Positions 1-11,108 of a DNA stretch of 27,645 nucleotides are shown in pieces (position 1 is the first letter of the stretch; each line of letters opens with the position of its first letter). The stretch comes from Pelargonium cotyledonis. Lineage: Eukaryota; Streptophyta; Magnoliopsida; Geraniales; Geraniaceae. A program made the translations under genes and the position numbers. The stretch covers positions 1 through 27,645 of the forward strand of contig JAYMTA010000506.1 of the NCBI GenBank assembly GCA_036897625.1. The letters are read 5' to 3'. The notes beneath the pieces were generated by a model that was not told where the DNA came from, ran no database searches, and saw only the letters and a list, made by a program, of their open reading frames with translations.

Positions 1-1375
1 CTTACTGTAACAGTATACCCACTGATCTTACTCACTGAAACAACCACAACCTCCCTTACCCACAAATAGCAACTCAAAACCCTACTACACGCAACAAGGC
101 GGGATAGACCACGGTTTATTTTTCTTTTAGGAGAGAACTACTCTTTGTTTACTTAGAACGAATAATTGAGTGTACCAATGTCACTAAATACTTAATGGAC
201 CACAATTCTAATAAATAAATAAAATAGTGAAATATGATGTTATGATTACAATAAAATGGACGACAAAAATCTTTTTTTTTTTTTTTTAAATGTAATGATT
301 ATTAAATTTATGTTCATATACAAAAATCATATAATGCACTTACATATGTGCATCTAAATGATTAAAAAAAAGTCTAGAACAAGCATGTTTATGATATTGT
401 GTAATTACAATTTGATGTATATACAATACCATTCTTAATAAATGAAATAATAATAGACTTCTTGGTGAATTATGAATGCTAAAAGTTTAATTTGATTAGA
501 CAATTAATAGTGTGAACTATTAGATACTACCACATTTTCAACACCTACTATTCTACTAACTATTTAAGACTAGTTATGGTCCATGGTGTGAGTAAATAAC
601 TAGATAAAGAGGCTCATAAAATTGCATCATAATTCATATATAGACAATGGTCATTTTCGATGCATTATTTATTTTTAATACAATACATAGGAAATATAGA
701 GAGAGCAAAACAAAATGTAGCAGCTAGTACTTTCAACAACCCTAGCCATATTGGTATGGAAGATAGGGTAGGACTTGCAATAGTATAAAACTTGATTTTA
801 TTATCAACAAATACATCATAGTATTAAACGAGCTTGGGTTCAATTCAATCGTGTTTGATTCATGTTCAAATCGACTAATTATATTAAACAAGTTGTGTGG
901 TTCATTTAATAAACCAAGTCTTAAAGATTATTTTTATAAATAATCGTCTCACGTATAAATACGACGAGCATTATGTCGTTGCTCTATGACAATGGTATTA
1001 CAACAATATATTCGTAAGTGACAACTGTGACAATAATTCAGTTATAGTGGTATGTCAAAATGGTCAAATATGTCATGTAAGATCAATTCACCCCAACCCA
1101 TTCTCTTAAACTTCTCGGGTCGTGTGATGTAGTTTGTAATTCAGTTATTTAAAAAAGTTGTTCGTATTCTGTCATGTAAATTTACTTATAAATAAGTTGG
1201 GTAACACAATCAAATTAATAATCAAGTTGTGCTGTCCCTAAAAGAATAAAGTTGTATTCAAACTAACACAGTTAACATAATATAAAACAATACCCGCGAA
1301 CACCATTTGTAATTATGATTAAAAAGAAGAGAAGTAGCAAAAATTCACATGGAAGAGTAATTTGAACCCAATAAT
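1..1375. other. AT-rich intergenic DNA, no gene seen
   Basis: No open reading frame with recognisable protein similarity is visible on either strand, and there is no tRNA-like or rRNA-like sequence. The stretch around 820-930 has the alternating 'AAACGAGCTTGGGTTC ... TTTGATTCATGTTC' texture often seen in decayed hAT-type plant transposons, but I could not find paired termini, so no element is called there. Confidence 0.6.
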
Positions 1376-1403
1376 TTGTTTTATTGGCTTCTCACTTTTA
1401 TTT

Positions 1404-1500
1404 TTTATGGGCCACAATGCTATTCTGGTGGGCCCAATTTAATAAAAAACAGATCCATTGGGTTATTATTTTCAAATCCATTTTCTCACATTGGGCCCAG
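1404..1500. promoter_or_regulatory. Cluster of three TGGGCC (site II type) motifs
   Basis: TGGGCC occurs at 1408-1413, TGGGCCC at 1429-1435 and TGGGCCC at 1492-1498, within 91 bases of otherwise AT-rich DNA. In plants this motif is the site II element bound by TCP factors in promoters of ribosomal, mitochondrial and cell-cycle genes. No gene is visible close by on either strand; YDA starts more than 3 kb downstream. It could be a promoter remnant, the promoter of an unseen non-coding transcript, or chance. The motifs are seen directly; the function is inferred. Confidence 0.3.
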
Positions 1501-1629
1501 TCCACCTTTCTTGTTTATCCCATTTTCTTTCAAGAAAATATTAAGGATTTTATTATTTAGTTAGTGTATTTATATTTATAAAAAAAAACATAATATATCT
1601 ATCTCAAAATAATTTTTCACTTTTTAGTT

Positions 1630-1935
1630 CATATTAGTCACGCATTTTATCTTCACATGTTAGACACTTAAAATGATAATTGTTTCATCTGAAACGATCA
1701 ACTCATTTATAAGTTAAAGTTTATTAAAAAATTATTTTGAAAAATAAAAAGTTCAATTAAAGTTGTGCTTGTTAATTTTATATTTATTTATTTACTTTTA
1801 ATATATATAAACATGCAAAACAAGTGAACGAGTAATAAAATAACATATAATGTGATTTTTAAGTATTTAAAAGAAAATTGTATTTTTTATAAATAATATA
1901 TAATATCTCTTAAAAAAAAGAAAAAAAAATGTTCT
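1630..1935. repeat. Partial copy of a dispersed intergenic repeat family
   Basis: This segment matches only the tail part of the repeat seen more fully at 1965-2525. Shared features are a 'TTATAAGTTAAAGTTTATT' block, a following TTTATTTACTTT block and a 'CAAGTGAACGAGTAATAA' block near 1825, in the same order and orientation. It appears truncated at its left side relative to the other copies. Boundaries are approximate. Confidence 0.4.
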
Positions 1936-1964
1936 AGAACCAATTTTCTTTTATGTGGTTCTCA

Positions 1965-2525
1965 ACTTGGAGATGATTTGAGGTAATAATCATATTAATA
2001 TTGTAAGCATAGTCTCATATTTAAGTACATTATTTTTGACAATATGCAACTAGCAATAACATGAGGTGCAATAGCAATTTGAAAGTTCTCTTACGTTAAA
2101 TAGTCTAATCATTCAAAATTAAATAAAGACAGTTGTAGATATTTATCATTATTCTCACACCCGACAAAATAAGCTCTTTTTTTTTTTTTTATCACTTCAT
2201 GACATATTAGGTATTAGCAATAATTACATTCATTTTCTTTTGCGAAACGAGCTAATATTATTAATTATCGACTAAAAAAATCATTTGTGCATAACGCTCG
2301 AGATAATGTCGAGCATTCTGCTGACTAAACTCGTATTTCATTTTTTATGTATATTAAACATTTAGAAATGTGATTTTTTTATATAACTCGTACATAAGTT
2401 AAAGTTCATTGAAAATTGTTTTTGATAATTTAATATTATTTACTTACTTTAAACGTTTAAAAGTTCATAAAGTGAGTGAACAACTAATTAAAAAATATTT
2501 AAAAACCCAAATTTCAATTCCCTAA
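1965..2525. repeat. Dispersed intergenic repeat, longest copy
   Basis: The blocks occur in this order: GATGATTTGAGGTAATA (about 1973), an ACGTTAAAT block (about 2093), CACTTCATGACATATTAGG with TATTAGCAA (about 2192-2220), TACATTCATTTTC (about 2225), a GATAATGTCGA block (about 2300), and TAAGTTAAAGTTCATTGAAAA with AAGTGAGTGAACAAC (about 2395-2485). The same blocks recur in order at 3400-3870 and, more diverged, at 3885-4305. No coding capacity is visible. It may be a non-autonomous transposon or an old local duplication. Confidence 0.65.
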
Positions 2526-3399
2526 GAAAAATTCAAAATAAAATAAAACGTTAGAAAATTGGTATTGCCATGTGGTCACTCTCAAACACATCACCTCCAC
2601 TCGTCTCTTGCCACATGGCACCCTTATATGCAAACTACTTGTCATGTCACTCGCTCACCTCCAGCCTCCAATTGATCCGGTTAGACCAAAGCGGTCCAAG
2701 ACTAATTTTAACTGATTGTGGTTGGACTATTTTACCATGTTGGTAAGTACACATAAAAATCCTGGTCTTGGTACGTCTTATGACAATCTCCTAAACTTGA
2801 CAATTTGTCGTCTTCACAAGCAACACTACATCAATGTGCTTTAGGTAGTAACATTTTCACCCTTGTCCCCCGTCGCCATGTCGTGACGACATCATTACTG
2901 TATCATCGTGACATTATTATTTTGGTTTATAATATTATCATTTAATTTAATTGCATTACACCAACACGAAATGCATGACACTATGAAAGTCAACTTGTTA
3001 TTATCAACATACAATCACAAGACAACGCATCATCTCATACATTTTGATTTTGTGACTATAAATACTCATAGAACTATGAGTTATGAATCATTTTTTTCAC
3101 TTTGATAGTTATTTGTGTCATTTACACATTTTTAGTCTTTAAGTTATCTCCAAAATTCGTATTGGTAGACATTTGTTGTCACAAGGTAGAAATGTTTACT
3201 CTTACGTTTGAGAATGAATTCATGGCTCACATCCTGAGTTTTGCTTAACGATGTGTTGCCTTATGTTGCATATGTCATAGGTATTGAAGTCCGACGATAT
3301 ACTCCTACAACATCATGACGCACACGGCAACAAGCATTTTGGTGTTATTTTGATCCGGGTCAACGAGACACATATTTTTTGTTGCATAATTATTCTCCC
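2526..3399. other. Intergenic spacer between repeat copies
   Basis: No gene is visible. The part around 2560-2680 is less AT-rich than its surroundings and contains TGCCATGTGG at 2566-2575 and its inverted form CCACATGGCA at 2611-2620, both with a CACATG/CATGTG E-box core. The 65-codon frame at 2908-3105 has no recognisable similarity and a composition typical of random AT-rich sequence. Confidence 0.5.
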
Positions 3400-3870
3400 T
3401 CATAAATGATTTGAGGTAATAGTCATAGCCTCATTTTTACGTATCTTTCTTTGGATGGAAGGTAACATGAAATTGCATTAGATACAATAATATTATTAAA
3501 GTTCTTTTACGTTAAATTAGTCTCATCATTCGAATTAAATGAAAACGACTTCAAATAACTTATCACTATTTTCAGAACATGACAAACAAGTTTCGTGATC
3601 ACTTCATGACATATTAGGTATTAGCAAATTACATTCATTTTCTCATGAGACGAGTCAATATCATAAACTGATTAACTAGTAGTATAATTTGTTTTCTTAT
3701 GTTGTATGTTCGAAATATTGTCGAAAATTATGTCAATCAATCTCGCATTTTGTTTTATCATGATAGGCACTTAACACGTCGATAATTTAATATTATATAT
3801 TTACCTTGAACTATAAAAAAACACATAAAAATGAGTGAACAGATGAAGAATATACAAACCCGAATATTCT
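3400..3870. repeat. Second copy of the intergenic repeat family
   Basis: It shares with the copy at 1965-2525 the blocks AATGATTTGAGGTAATAG (about 3405), TACGTTAAATTAGTCT, a run of about 30 identical bases starting CACTTCATGACATATTAGG (about 3600), TACATTCATTTTC, a GAAATATTGTCGA block (about 3712), and a GATAATTTAATATTA ... GAGTGAAC tail. The 5' part has drifted and carries small insertions. It is followed almost immediately by a third copy. Confidence 0.65.
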
Positions 3871-3884
3871 ACGCATGTCTCGTG

Positions 3885-4305
3885 CAAACGAGAATACACT
3901 AAAAGCTACATTACATTAAATTACTCATATCACTCAGAATTAAATAAAATCTCCTACAAATAATTTATCAACATTTCGCCACCCGATAAAAAACTTCGTT
4001 AAAACCCAACAACATACTAGATATTAGTAAAAGTACATTCATTATCCTTTTATAAACATGTAGGCAAAGAGAACATTCCCACTAACCGTTCACGATAGTG
4101 TCGGAAACAAAAGCCGACCAATCAACCTCGTGCTTCATCTTCCAATAAGAAAAAAGAAGAAGATTAACATGACATATGTAGTTTGTGCACCAATTTATAG
4201 CTCATTTAAAATTGCATTTGATAACTTAATACTTTGAAAATTTAAAACGTAAATCAAAGTGAGTAAATAAATAATAGAAAATACAAAACCAGGCTTCTAA
4301 TGTTT
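3885..4305. repeat. Third, most diverged copy of the intergenic repeat family
   Basis: Recognisable blocks are ACATTAAATTACTCATATCA with a CAGAATTAAAT block (about 3912-3945), AACATACTAGATATTAGTAA followed by TACATTCATTATCC (about 4010-4045), GATAGTGTCGG (about 4094) and a tail with ATTGCATTTGATAACTTAAT and AAAGTGAGTAAA (about 4212-4265). These keep the order of the other copies. It lies directly next to the second copy, so the two form a tandem pair of roughly 480 bases per unit. Confidence 0.55.
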
Positions 4306-4740
4306 AAAAAAGTCAAAATTTCCCCTTCTCAAATGCATAGTACATGCATGACCTACAAGTCAACGGGCTACAAGACAAAATTACAAAAGTGTAGGAACCA
4401 TCTACAAATAAACCCAAAAAATAGGATATTTTGGCAAAAACAAATAAAAAAAAAAAAAAAAATCCATTGCGTAAAGCATACGGGATAAATGATAAAAGAA
4501 AGGAATAAATATAATTTTGTAAGTTCCAATTAAAAATTAAAAATAAAATAGTACTAATCCTCTGCTCTCCGTTCCACCATAACCCAATCTCCAATCACCA
4601 CCCAAACAGGTTTATTGACACCATAATGACAAAATCAACGGCCACGATTTCACCGTACCGCATCATTACCACACATCATGCGTCCGGGTCTTATCATTTT
4701 CAATAATTAATAATTTTTTAACAATTAAACGCACCAGACA
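4306..4740 (+). promoter_or_regulatory. Proximal upstream region of YDA
   Basis: This is the last non-repeat stretch before the inferred YDA leader. Two CCAAT-like motifs lie near 4583 and 4591. No convincing TATA box sits 25-40 bases before the pyrimidine-rich leader start, although the AT-rich run at about 4700-4727 could serve as a weak one. The function is inferred from position only. Confidence 0.4.
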
Positions 4741-4744
4741 GACA

Positions 4745-4940
4745 ACTTTCACTTTCTCTCTCTAGAGTGTCGTGTGTCTCTTTCTCTCTCTAGAACATGG
4801 TTCCATCTCCATCGTTTCTCTCTATCCATCCCTTTTCTCTGCGTCTTTTCGGCTTCTCTGCGCAGAACTGACGCTTCTTTGTGCGTTTTTTCGAAGAAAG
4901 GTCTCGTCTTTGGTGCTCTGTTTTGGTCACACTGTGCGCT
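4745..4940 (+). other. YDA: YDA first leader exon (5' untranslated), pyrimidine-rich start
   Basis: The segment opens with CT-rich sequence (4751-4793), in which TTTCTCTCTCTAGA occurs twice; such Y-patches are common at plant transcription starts. It ends at a strong donor, CT|GTAAGT, at 4941. The matching acceptor, TATTGCGCAG, ends at 6452. The transcription start is not determined from sequence; 4745 is an estimate. Confidence 0.55.
4797..4871 (+). CDS. Upstream ORF (24 codons) in YDA leader exon 1
   Basis: An ATG at 4797 opens a 24-codon frame ending in TGA at 4869-4871, all inside the first leader exon. Its start context is AACATGG, with a G at +4. It would be present in the mRNA only if transcription starts before 4797. 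Two further very short upstream frames lie in the second leader exon: ATG at 6543 (six codons, TAG ending 6563) and ATG at 6582 (two codons, TAG ending 6590). They could reduce translation of the kinase. The peptide has no recognised similarity. Confidence 0.35.
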   Translation: MVPSPSFLSIHPFSLRLFGFSAQN

Positions 4941-6452
4941 GTAAGTGATTGCTAGGGCCACTGTTTTGGTGTTTTCAGCTGGATTGAGCTACTGGGTTCA
5001 ATGAATTTGACGTGTTTCGAGTGTGGTGGAATTGTGTATGGGGATGATTTTTGGGTTTTTGAGTTCGGGAAATGATTGGTCTCTGTGTTTTGAAGAACTT
5101 GTTCAGGTTTGATTAGTTGAATTTTATGGAATTTTGGTGGGTTTGAGTGTGATGCTGCCTATTTGAGCTGAATTTGGAAGTGGGTTCATGGGTTAGGCTA
5201 TAAATTTGATCCTTTTTGTGAGTTTTGGCGTTTTGGTTGGTCTGTTATTGGTGTGTGATTAATTGTTGTTTTGGAGAAGAAGTTGTGGTTTGATTACCAG
5301 TGTTTTTTAGTGTGTTGTAGCTTATTTGAGCTGAATTTGGAAGTTGGTTCTTGGGTTAGGGAATAATTTTGATCCTTTTTGTGAGTTTTGGCGTTTTGGT
5401 TGGGTTGTTATTGGTGTGATTGATTTTTTAGAGTACTTGTTGTGTTTTGATTATCCTTGTTTTTGAGTGTGTTGTTGCCTATATGTGCTGAATTTGGTAG
5501 TGGGTTCTTGGTTTAGCGTAATTTTTCTATTCTTTTATGAGTTTTGGTGTTTTAGTTGTGCTGATACTGATGTGTTATTGATTTTTGTTTAGATGATAGG
5601 TTGATCATGTAGATCTATGATGAAGATTGTATTCTGGGTTTTTGAGGTTGAGTATGATATGTTAGGATTTTACGGAAAATGAGGTGTCACAGGGTGCATA
5701 TGTCTTCTTTTGTACTGTAAAATGATTTGGTAATGACTTTATGTTTATTGTGAAGTTGAACCAGCATTGGCAATTTTTTATTATTTAGAATTTGGTGTTT
5801 TGAGCTAGATTGAGCTATTGTGTTGGATGAATTTGACATGTTTCGACAGTGATGGTATTGGTTAAAGTCATGCTTTTACGGTTTTTGAGTTTGAGAAGTC
5901 CTTCGTTATTGTGCTTTCGTTACCTGAATTTTCTGGTATTTTGGCATTTTGAGTGTTTTGTTATCAATTTGAGCTGATTTGGAAGTGGGTTTTTGGTTTA
6001 GGGTAAAATCTTGATTATTTATCAGAGTTTTGGTGTTTTAGCTGTGGTGATATGAGAGTGATTGATTGCGGTTTAGATGAAAGGTTGATCATGTACATGT
6101 AGATCTATTTTGAAGATAGTTGACTGGGTTTTTGAGCCTGAGGATGATATGGTAGGATTTTATGGAAAATTGGGTGTTGCAGGGTATATATATCTCTTAA
6201 TTAGTACTGTATAATACTTCCGTAATGACTTTTAAAAAAAATTATGGGAAATTGAAGCAGCATTTGTACTGGGTTTTCGAATACTTATATCATAGCTTAT
6301 AGACATATATAATGATTCTCGAAATCTTCTATTTTAAGTAGCTGTGCATGTTCCAGATTTTCATGTCTTCATTTTTGTTCATATATTTCCTTTATCTTCC
6401 TTTGGGCAGATTTAGTAGTACCTGATAATTGTGTATTCATTTTATTGCGCAG
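4941..6452 (+). other. YDA: Leader intron of YDA, built of nested direct repeats
   Basis: The donor is GTAAGT at 4941 and the acceptor GCAG ends at 6452, giving 1512 bases that are strongly T- and G-rich. Three module types recur. Type A (GATTGAGCTA... ATGAATTTGAC) lies at about 4978-5070 and 5803-5895. Type B (TTTGAGCTGAATTTGG ... GAGTTTTGGCGTTTTGG) lies at about 5101-5250, 5264-5412, 5421-5575 and 5900-6060. Type C (GGTTGATCATG...TAGATCTAT ... TAGGATTTTA) lies at about 5590-5790 and 6076-6260. The order A-B-B-B-C-A-B-C implies a tandem duplication plus a local triplication of B. Long first introns in plant leaders often raise expression; that role is inferred here. Confidence 0.7.
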
Positions 6453-6659
6453 CTTAGTTCTTGAACCATTGCTGTAGTCTGGTGCGCATTCAGAACATAG
6501 TTGTGCTGATCTGTTTGTGCGCTTTCAGTGAAGACTTTGTGGATGGACATGGCTGCAAGATAGATAGTTGAATTGGGTTACATGTTATAGGTTATTTGAT
6601 TAGCGGGCAGATTTTAAAAGAGAATTTGCCCGTTATTTCTTTATCGGTGATAAATAAGT

Positions 6660-9600
6660 ATGCCCTGGTGGGGGAGATCATCCAGTTCCAAAGAAAATAA
6701 GAAGAAAACAAACAAAGAGAGTTTTCTTGATTCGATACGGAAATTAAGGAACTCATCAGAAGAAAAGTCAAATAGTAGGCCGGGAGGGCCAAGAGGACGA
6801 TGCAACGATACTGTTTCGGAGCGGGGTTGTCTATCTCGATTGCCATCGAGATCACCTTCACCATCCAAGCTAGTATCACGCTGTCAAAGTTTTGTTGAAA
6901 GACCTCATGCCCAACCGCTACCACTTCCTGGAGTGCACCTAGCTGGCGATCATCGTATTGGCTCTGGAATTACTGCATCACCTAAGTCAGGGTTCGACAG
7001 AAGCCCTAAGCCATTGCTCTTTTTGCCTCTTCCAAGACCTGGATGTGTCCCTACAAGGCAAGATCCTACAGAAGCTGAAGGAGATTTAGCCACAGCTTCA
7101 GTTTCAAGCAATAGCTCTATTGATAGTGATGATCCTTCTGACTCGTTTCTCCTTAGCCCCCTGGCGTCTGACTATGAAAATGGGAACAAAACCGCAGCTA
7201 ACAGTCCTACCAGGTGAGCTTGCATTCATATCATCATTCCAAATTTTGATGATCTCTTGGTTGTTATAATATATATTATTTGCCATCCCTGATAAAGTTT
7301 ATCTCTACATTTCTTGAAGTGTGATGCATAAGGATCAATTTTCTATATTCACCAAGAAGACCTTGAAAGAGGATGTCAAGCCAGCTACTCTTTTATTGAG
7401 CAATCGGATTCTCTCTGCATCACCGAAACGGAGGCCTTTAAGCACTCATGTTCAGAATATTCATATTCCACACTACGGTGCTTTCTGTAGTGCTCCAGAC
7501 AGCTCAAAGTCAAGTCCTTCAAGGAGTCCAATGAGAGCAATTGGCTCTGAGCAAATTATGAATTCTGGTTTCTGGGCGGGAAAGACTCATCCAGATATGA
7601 ATTTAGTTGGATCTGGACTCGGCTCTAGTCCAGGCTCAGGTCAGAATTCTGTGGGAGGTGATATGTCGGGACAGCTGTTTTGGCAGCACAATAGGTGTAG
7701 TCCCGAATGCTCTCCGATACCTAGCCCCAGAAGGACAAGTCCTGGTCCCAGCTCCAGAATACACAGTGGTGCAGTCACACCTCTGCATCCACGAGCTGGA
7801 GGAGCTGCTGCTGAATCTCCTTCAAGTTGGCCTGATGACGGGAAACAACAAAGCCACCGGTTGCCTCTTCCTCCTATAACAATTTCTAATTCTGGTCCCT
7901 TCTCCCCAACATATTCAACTTCCCCGTCTCCTTCAGTCCCAAGAAGTCCGGGCAGACCAGAAAATCCTCCTAGCCCTGGTTCACGTTGGAAGAAGGGACG
8001 GTTACTTGGGAGAGGCACATTTGGACATGTATATCTTGGCTTTAACAGGTCAGTCTATTCTAAGGGGTATTAATTATAATGTGCAATGTTTATTTTCATC
8101 TTATTTTTATAAAATAGATTAACCTAGCAACATATTGAGTATCATAATGCTTGTTACTTGACAAATTATATCCTAGCAATTTATTGAACTCATAGTCACA
8201 TGTCTGCAATTATTGTTCTCATGTTCTTAGTTTTTAAACTTTTTTGCATTTCATTTCATTATTTTAGCTTGATGCACACATTCTGTTTTTTTATTTCTTA
8301 TTTTAGGGAAAGTGGTGAGATGTGTGCTATGAAAGAGGTACTCTTACTTTCAGACGACACGAAATCAAAGGAAAGTGCACAACAGCTTGGACAGGTAGAT
8401 CTTCTAGTAAACTTATTGTTATGTAGTTTAAAACTCAAAATATTGTTTTCTCAAATATAAAAGTCACAATGTTATAGTTTTGAGGCAAATATTGTACTTA
8501 TTTGTGATATTATTCTGACAGGAGATTACACTTTTAAGTCGCTTGCGGCATCCAAATATAGTGCAGTATTATGGCTCCGAAACAGTATGTTTCTCCACTC
8601 CACATTTATTTTGATAATGAGTTTTAAGTTTGATGTTGACCGCTTAAGAATTTGACATTTTAAAAATTTATTTAGCAACTGGTTTCTTTAAAACTTATCT
8701 CGCCTCCAAGAAATAGCATTTCTTCCATTAGTTATTAGACCATTCGTGTCCTCGTTTTATATAAATAAACCATACTATTAGACTAAAAGTTGATAGGTGA
8801 TTAGGTGTTATGGTAATGTGTCATTGTTTGTCATCTTGTTCACATAAGTTCACCAACAGACGACAATTAATGCTTCAGATTGTATTTAACTTATTTTTTT
8901 GTCTGTGTATTTTTGAGCAGGTGGATGACAAGCTATATATATACTTGGAGTATGTATCTGGTGGTTCCATCTATAAACTTCTTCAGGACTATGGACAGTT
9001 TGGTGAATCAGCCATTCGTAGCTACACTCAACAAATTTTGTCCGGTCTAGTTTACTTGCATGCTAAAAACACCATCCATAGGTCAGTCTATTTTTTTTTT
9101 GAAACCCATAGGTCAGTTTATTTAATACTCAAATGTTTGTCTATCTCAGCAATATTTAATACTTTTAGCAGTTTCATTTCATATTCATTTTCGTGACGTC
9201 ATGTTTGCTTATGATTGCGTATAAATCCCGTTCAGAGACATCAAGGGAGCAAATATTCTGGTAGACCCTAATGGCCGTGTGAAGTTGGCTGATTTTGGGA
9301 TGGCAAAGCATGTAAGAATTTATATCAGTAAGATTGATCCATTATAATTATACTGATAAACCTATACATGTGATTAACTCTGTTTTGGACTAGCTGCTAA
9401 TACTGGAATATATGTGATTGACAAATAGGAATTTGGGAAATGCTAGTCTAGTTGTATGTTTCATTTAAGCTAGAAGTTTGGATTTTGAGTCGGATTTTAG
9501 GGCTAGGGTTGAGAAGACCAAACTTAACCTGGCCAGCTAGAAGTGTGGGTCGGTTAGTGGGTTGCCCAACCCATATTTATTTTATGGTAAACCTGAACCC

Positions 9601-11108
9601 GCAAAATGTGAGTACAATTTCAGGTGCTTGTGGTTTGGGTCCTAATGGCCAGCTCTTATTTAAGCTAAGAAAAGTTGAAATGGAGCTCAAGAAAGAATTT
9701 TCCATATGAGCTGTTGATATTATGCACATCAACCAAGTTGCTTGTTTCTAATCTACCTTACCCGATTTAAAATGCAGATATCTGGGCAGCCTTGTCCGTT
9801 ATCATTAAAGGGAAGCCCATACTGGATGGCGCCTGAGGTAAATATGCCCCACTTCACTCTCTTGTCTCGTCATTCTTTATGTGTTTTTCTTCTATTTATG
9901 CTTAATTTGATTTATCGTGTAGGTTATAAAAAATTCAGGTGGTAGTAATCTCGCTGTTGATATATGGAGCCTGGGGTGCACTGTGTTGGAGATGGCTACG
10001 ACAAAACCGCCTTGGAGTCAGTTTGAAGGGGTTAGTTAGGCTCTGAAATCCTGAATTTTATTGAAGATTGTATTAACTGCATGCTATGTGGATTGTTTAA
10101 TTTTGTTTTCCCCCCTCATTCTGTGTGTTTTCATAAAGGTTGCTGCAATGTTCAAAATCGGAAATAGCAAGGAACTTCCTACAATTCCTGATCACCTGTC
10201 AGATGAAGGAAAAGACTTTGTGAGGCTGTGCTTGCAGCGCAACCCGATACACCGTCCTACGGCTGCTCAGCTTTTGGATCATCCTTTTGTGAAAAACGCA
10301 GCGCCACTGGAGAGATCCATTCTGTCTGCTCATCCTGCAGAAGCGACACCTGCTGTACCAAATGGAGTGAGATATATGGTATTATCATGTTTCTGTTATT
10401 TAAATTTTACATGTTTGCTAGTCTTTGAGGTTGAGCCTTGAGGTTTGTGACCTTGAGGCCACGGGTTTGATAGCTTTAGTTTTTTTTTTTTTTTTTCAGG
10501 ACATCATTGGAAATACGAGAAACGCTTCATGCTTGGAACCAGAAGGCATGGCCATCCACCAGCTGAGAGGTTCAAAAACTTGTTTGGGATCCAGGTCTTT
10601 CTCTCCCTCTTTGTTCATGTGTGTGGTGCATTTGTACATCATATGCATGCAGTAGCTGAACTTTTTCCCCTTTTCCTCTGTTTTCAGTTCTAATGATTCC
10701 CATATGCCGAAAAACCTGTCATGCCCGGTGTCTCCCATTGGCAGCCCACTTCTCCATTCTCGGTCACCGCAACATATGAGTGGTCGGATGTCTCCGTCCC
10801 CTATCTCGAGCCCTCTCACCGCTTCCGGTTCATCCACTCCTTTAACTGGTGGTACCGGTGCCATTCCATTTCATCTCATGAAGCAACCTTCCTACTTTCA
10901 TGATGGCATAGGAACAATGATCCAACGACCCAACAACAGTTTCTACACCAACGCCACAGCCTATCAAGATCCCAAACCCTACCTATTCCGAGGAATGCAA
11001 CACAATGCAGCTGCTGCTGGAAGTCAGTTTAGAGAGCATTTGAAGTCAAGCCCATCCTTGGACTTGAATCCCGGCTTGCCAGCGCTTGGTCGGACAGTTG
11101 GAATCTAA
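6660..11108 (+). CDS. YDA: YODA-type MAP kinase kinase kinase
   Basis: Coding exons are 6660-7213, 7320-8048, 8307-8394, 8522-8584, 8921-9081, 9236-9311, 9778-9837, 9923-10030, 10139-10378, 10500-10594 and 10688-11108. They join in frame to 864 residues, close to the family's usual length of nearly 900. The N-terminus [20 protein letters not shown] is the YDA signature, followed by a Ser/Pro-rich regulatory region (about 20-405). The kinase domain (about 409-671) has a GRGTFG loop, catalytic Lys437 (AMK), HRDIK with Asp533, DFG with Asp551 and APE at 575-577. The C-terminal tail is again Ser/Pro-rich. In Arabidopsis YDA acts in the cytosol below ERECTA receptors and BSK/SSP proteins, activating MKK4/5 and then MPK3/6, and controls stomatal spacing, zygote asymmetry and suspensor fate. 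The start is chosen by family match; upstream AUGs exist. No catalytic residue is missing. Confidence 0.95.

Noticed and set aside
1376-1564. 62-codon frame in the left intergenic region
   Set aside because: Random AT-rich composition, no similarity and no splice partners; better explained as non-coding DNA with site II motifs.
7641-8018. 125-codon minus-strand reading frame
   Set aside because: Antisense shadow of the Ser/Pro-rich YDA exon 3, whose codon pattern keeps the opposite strand open.
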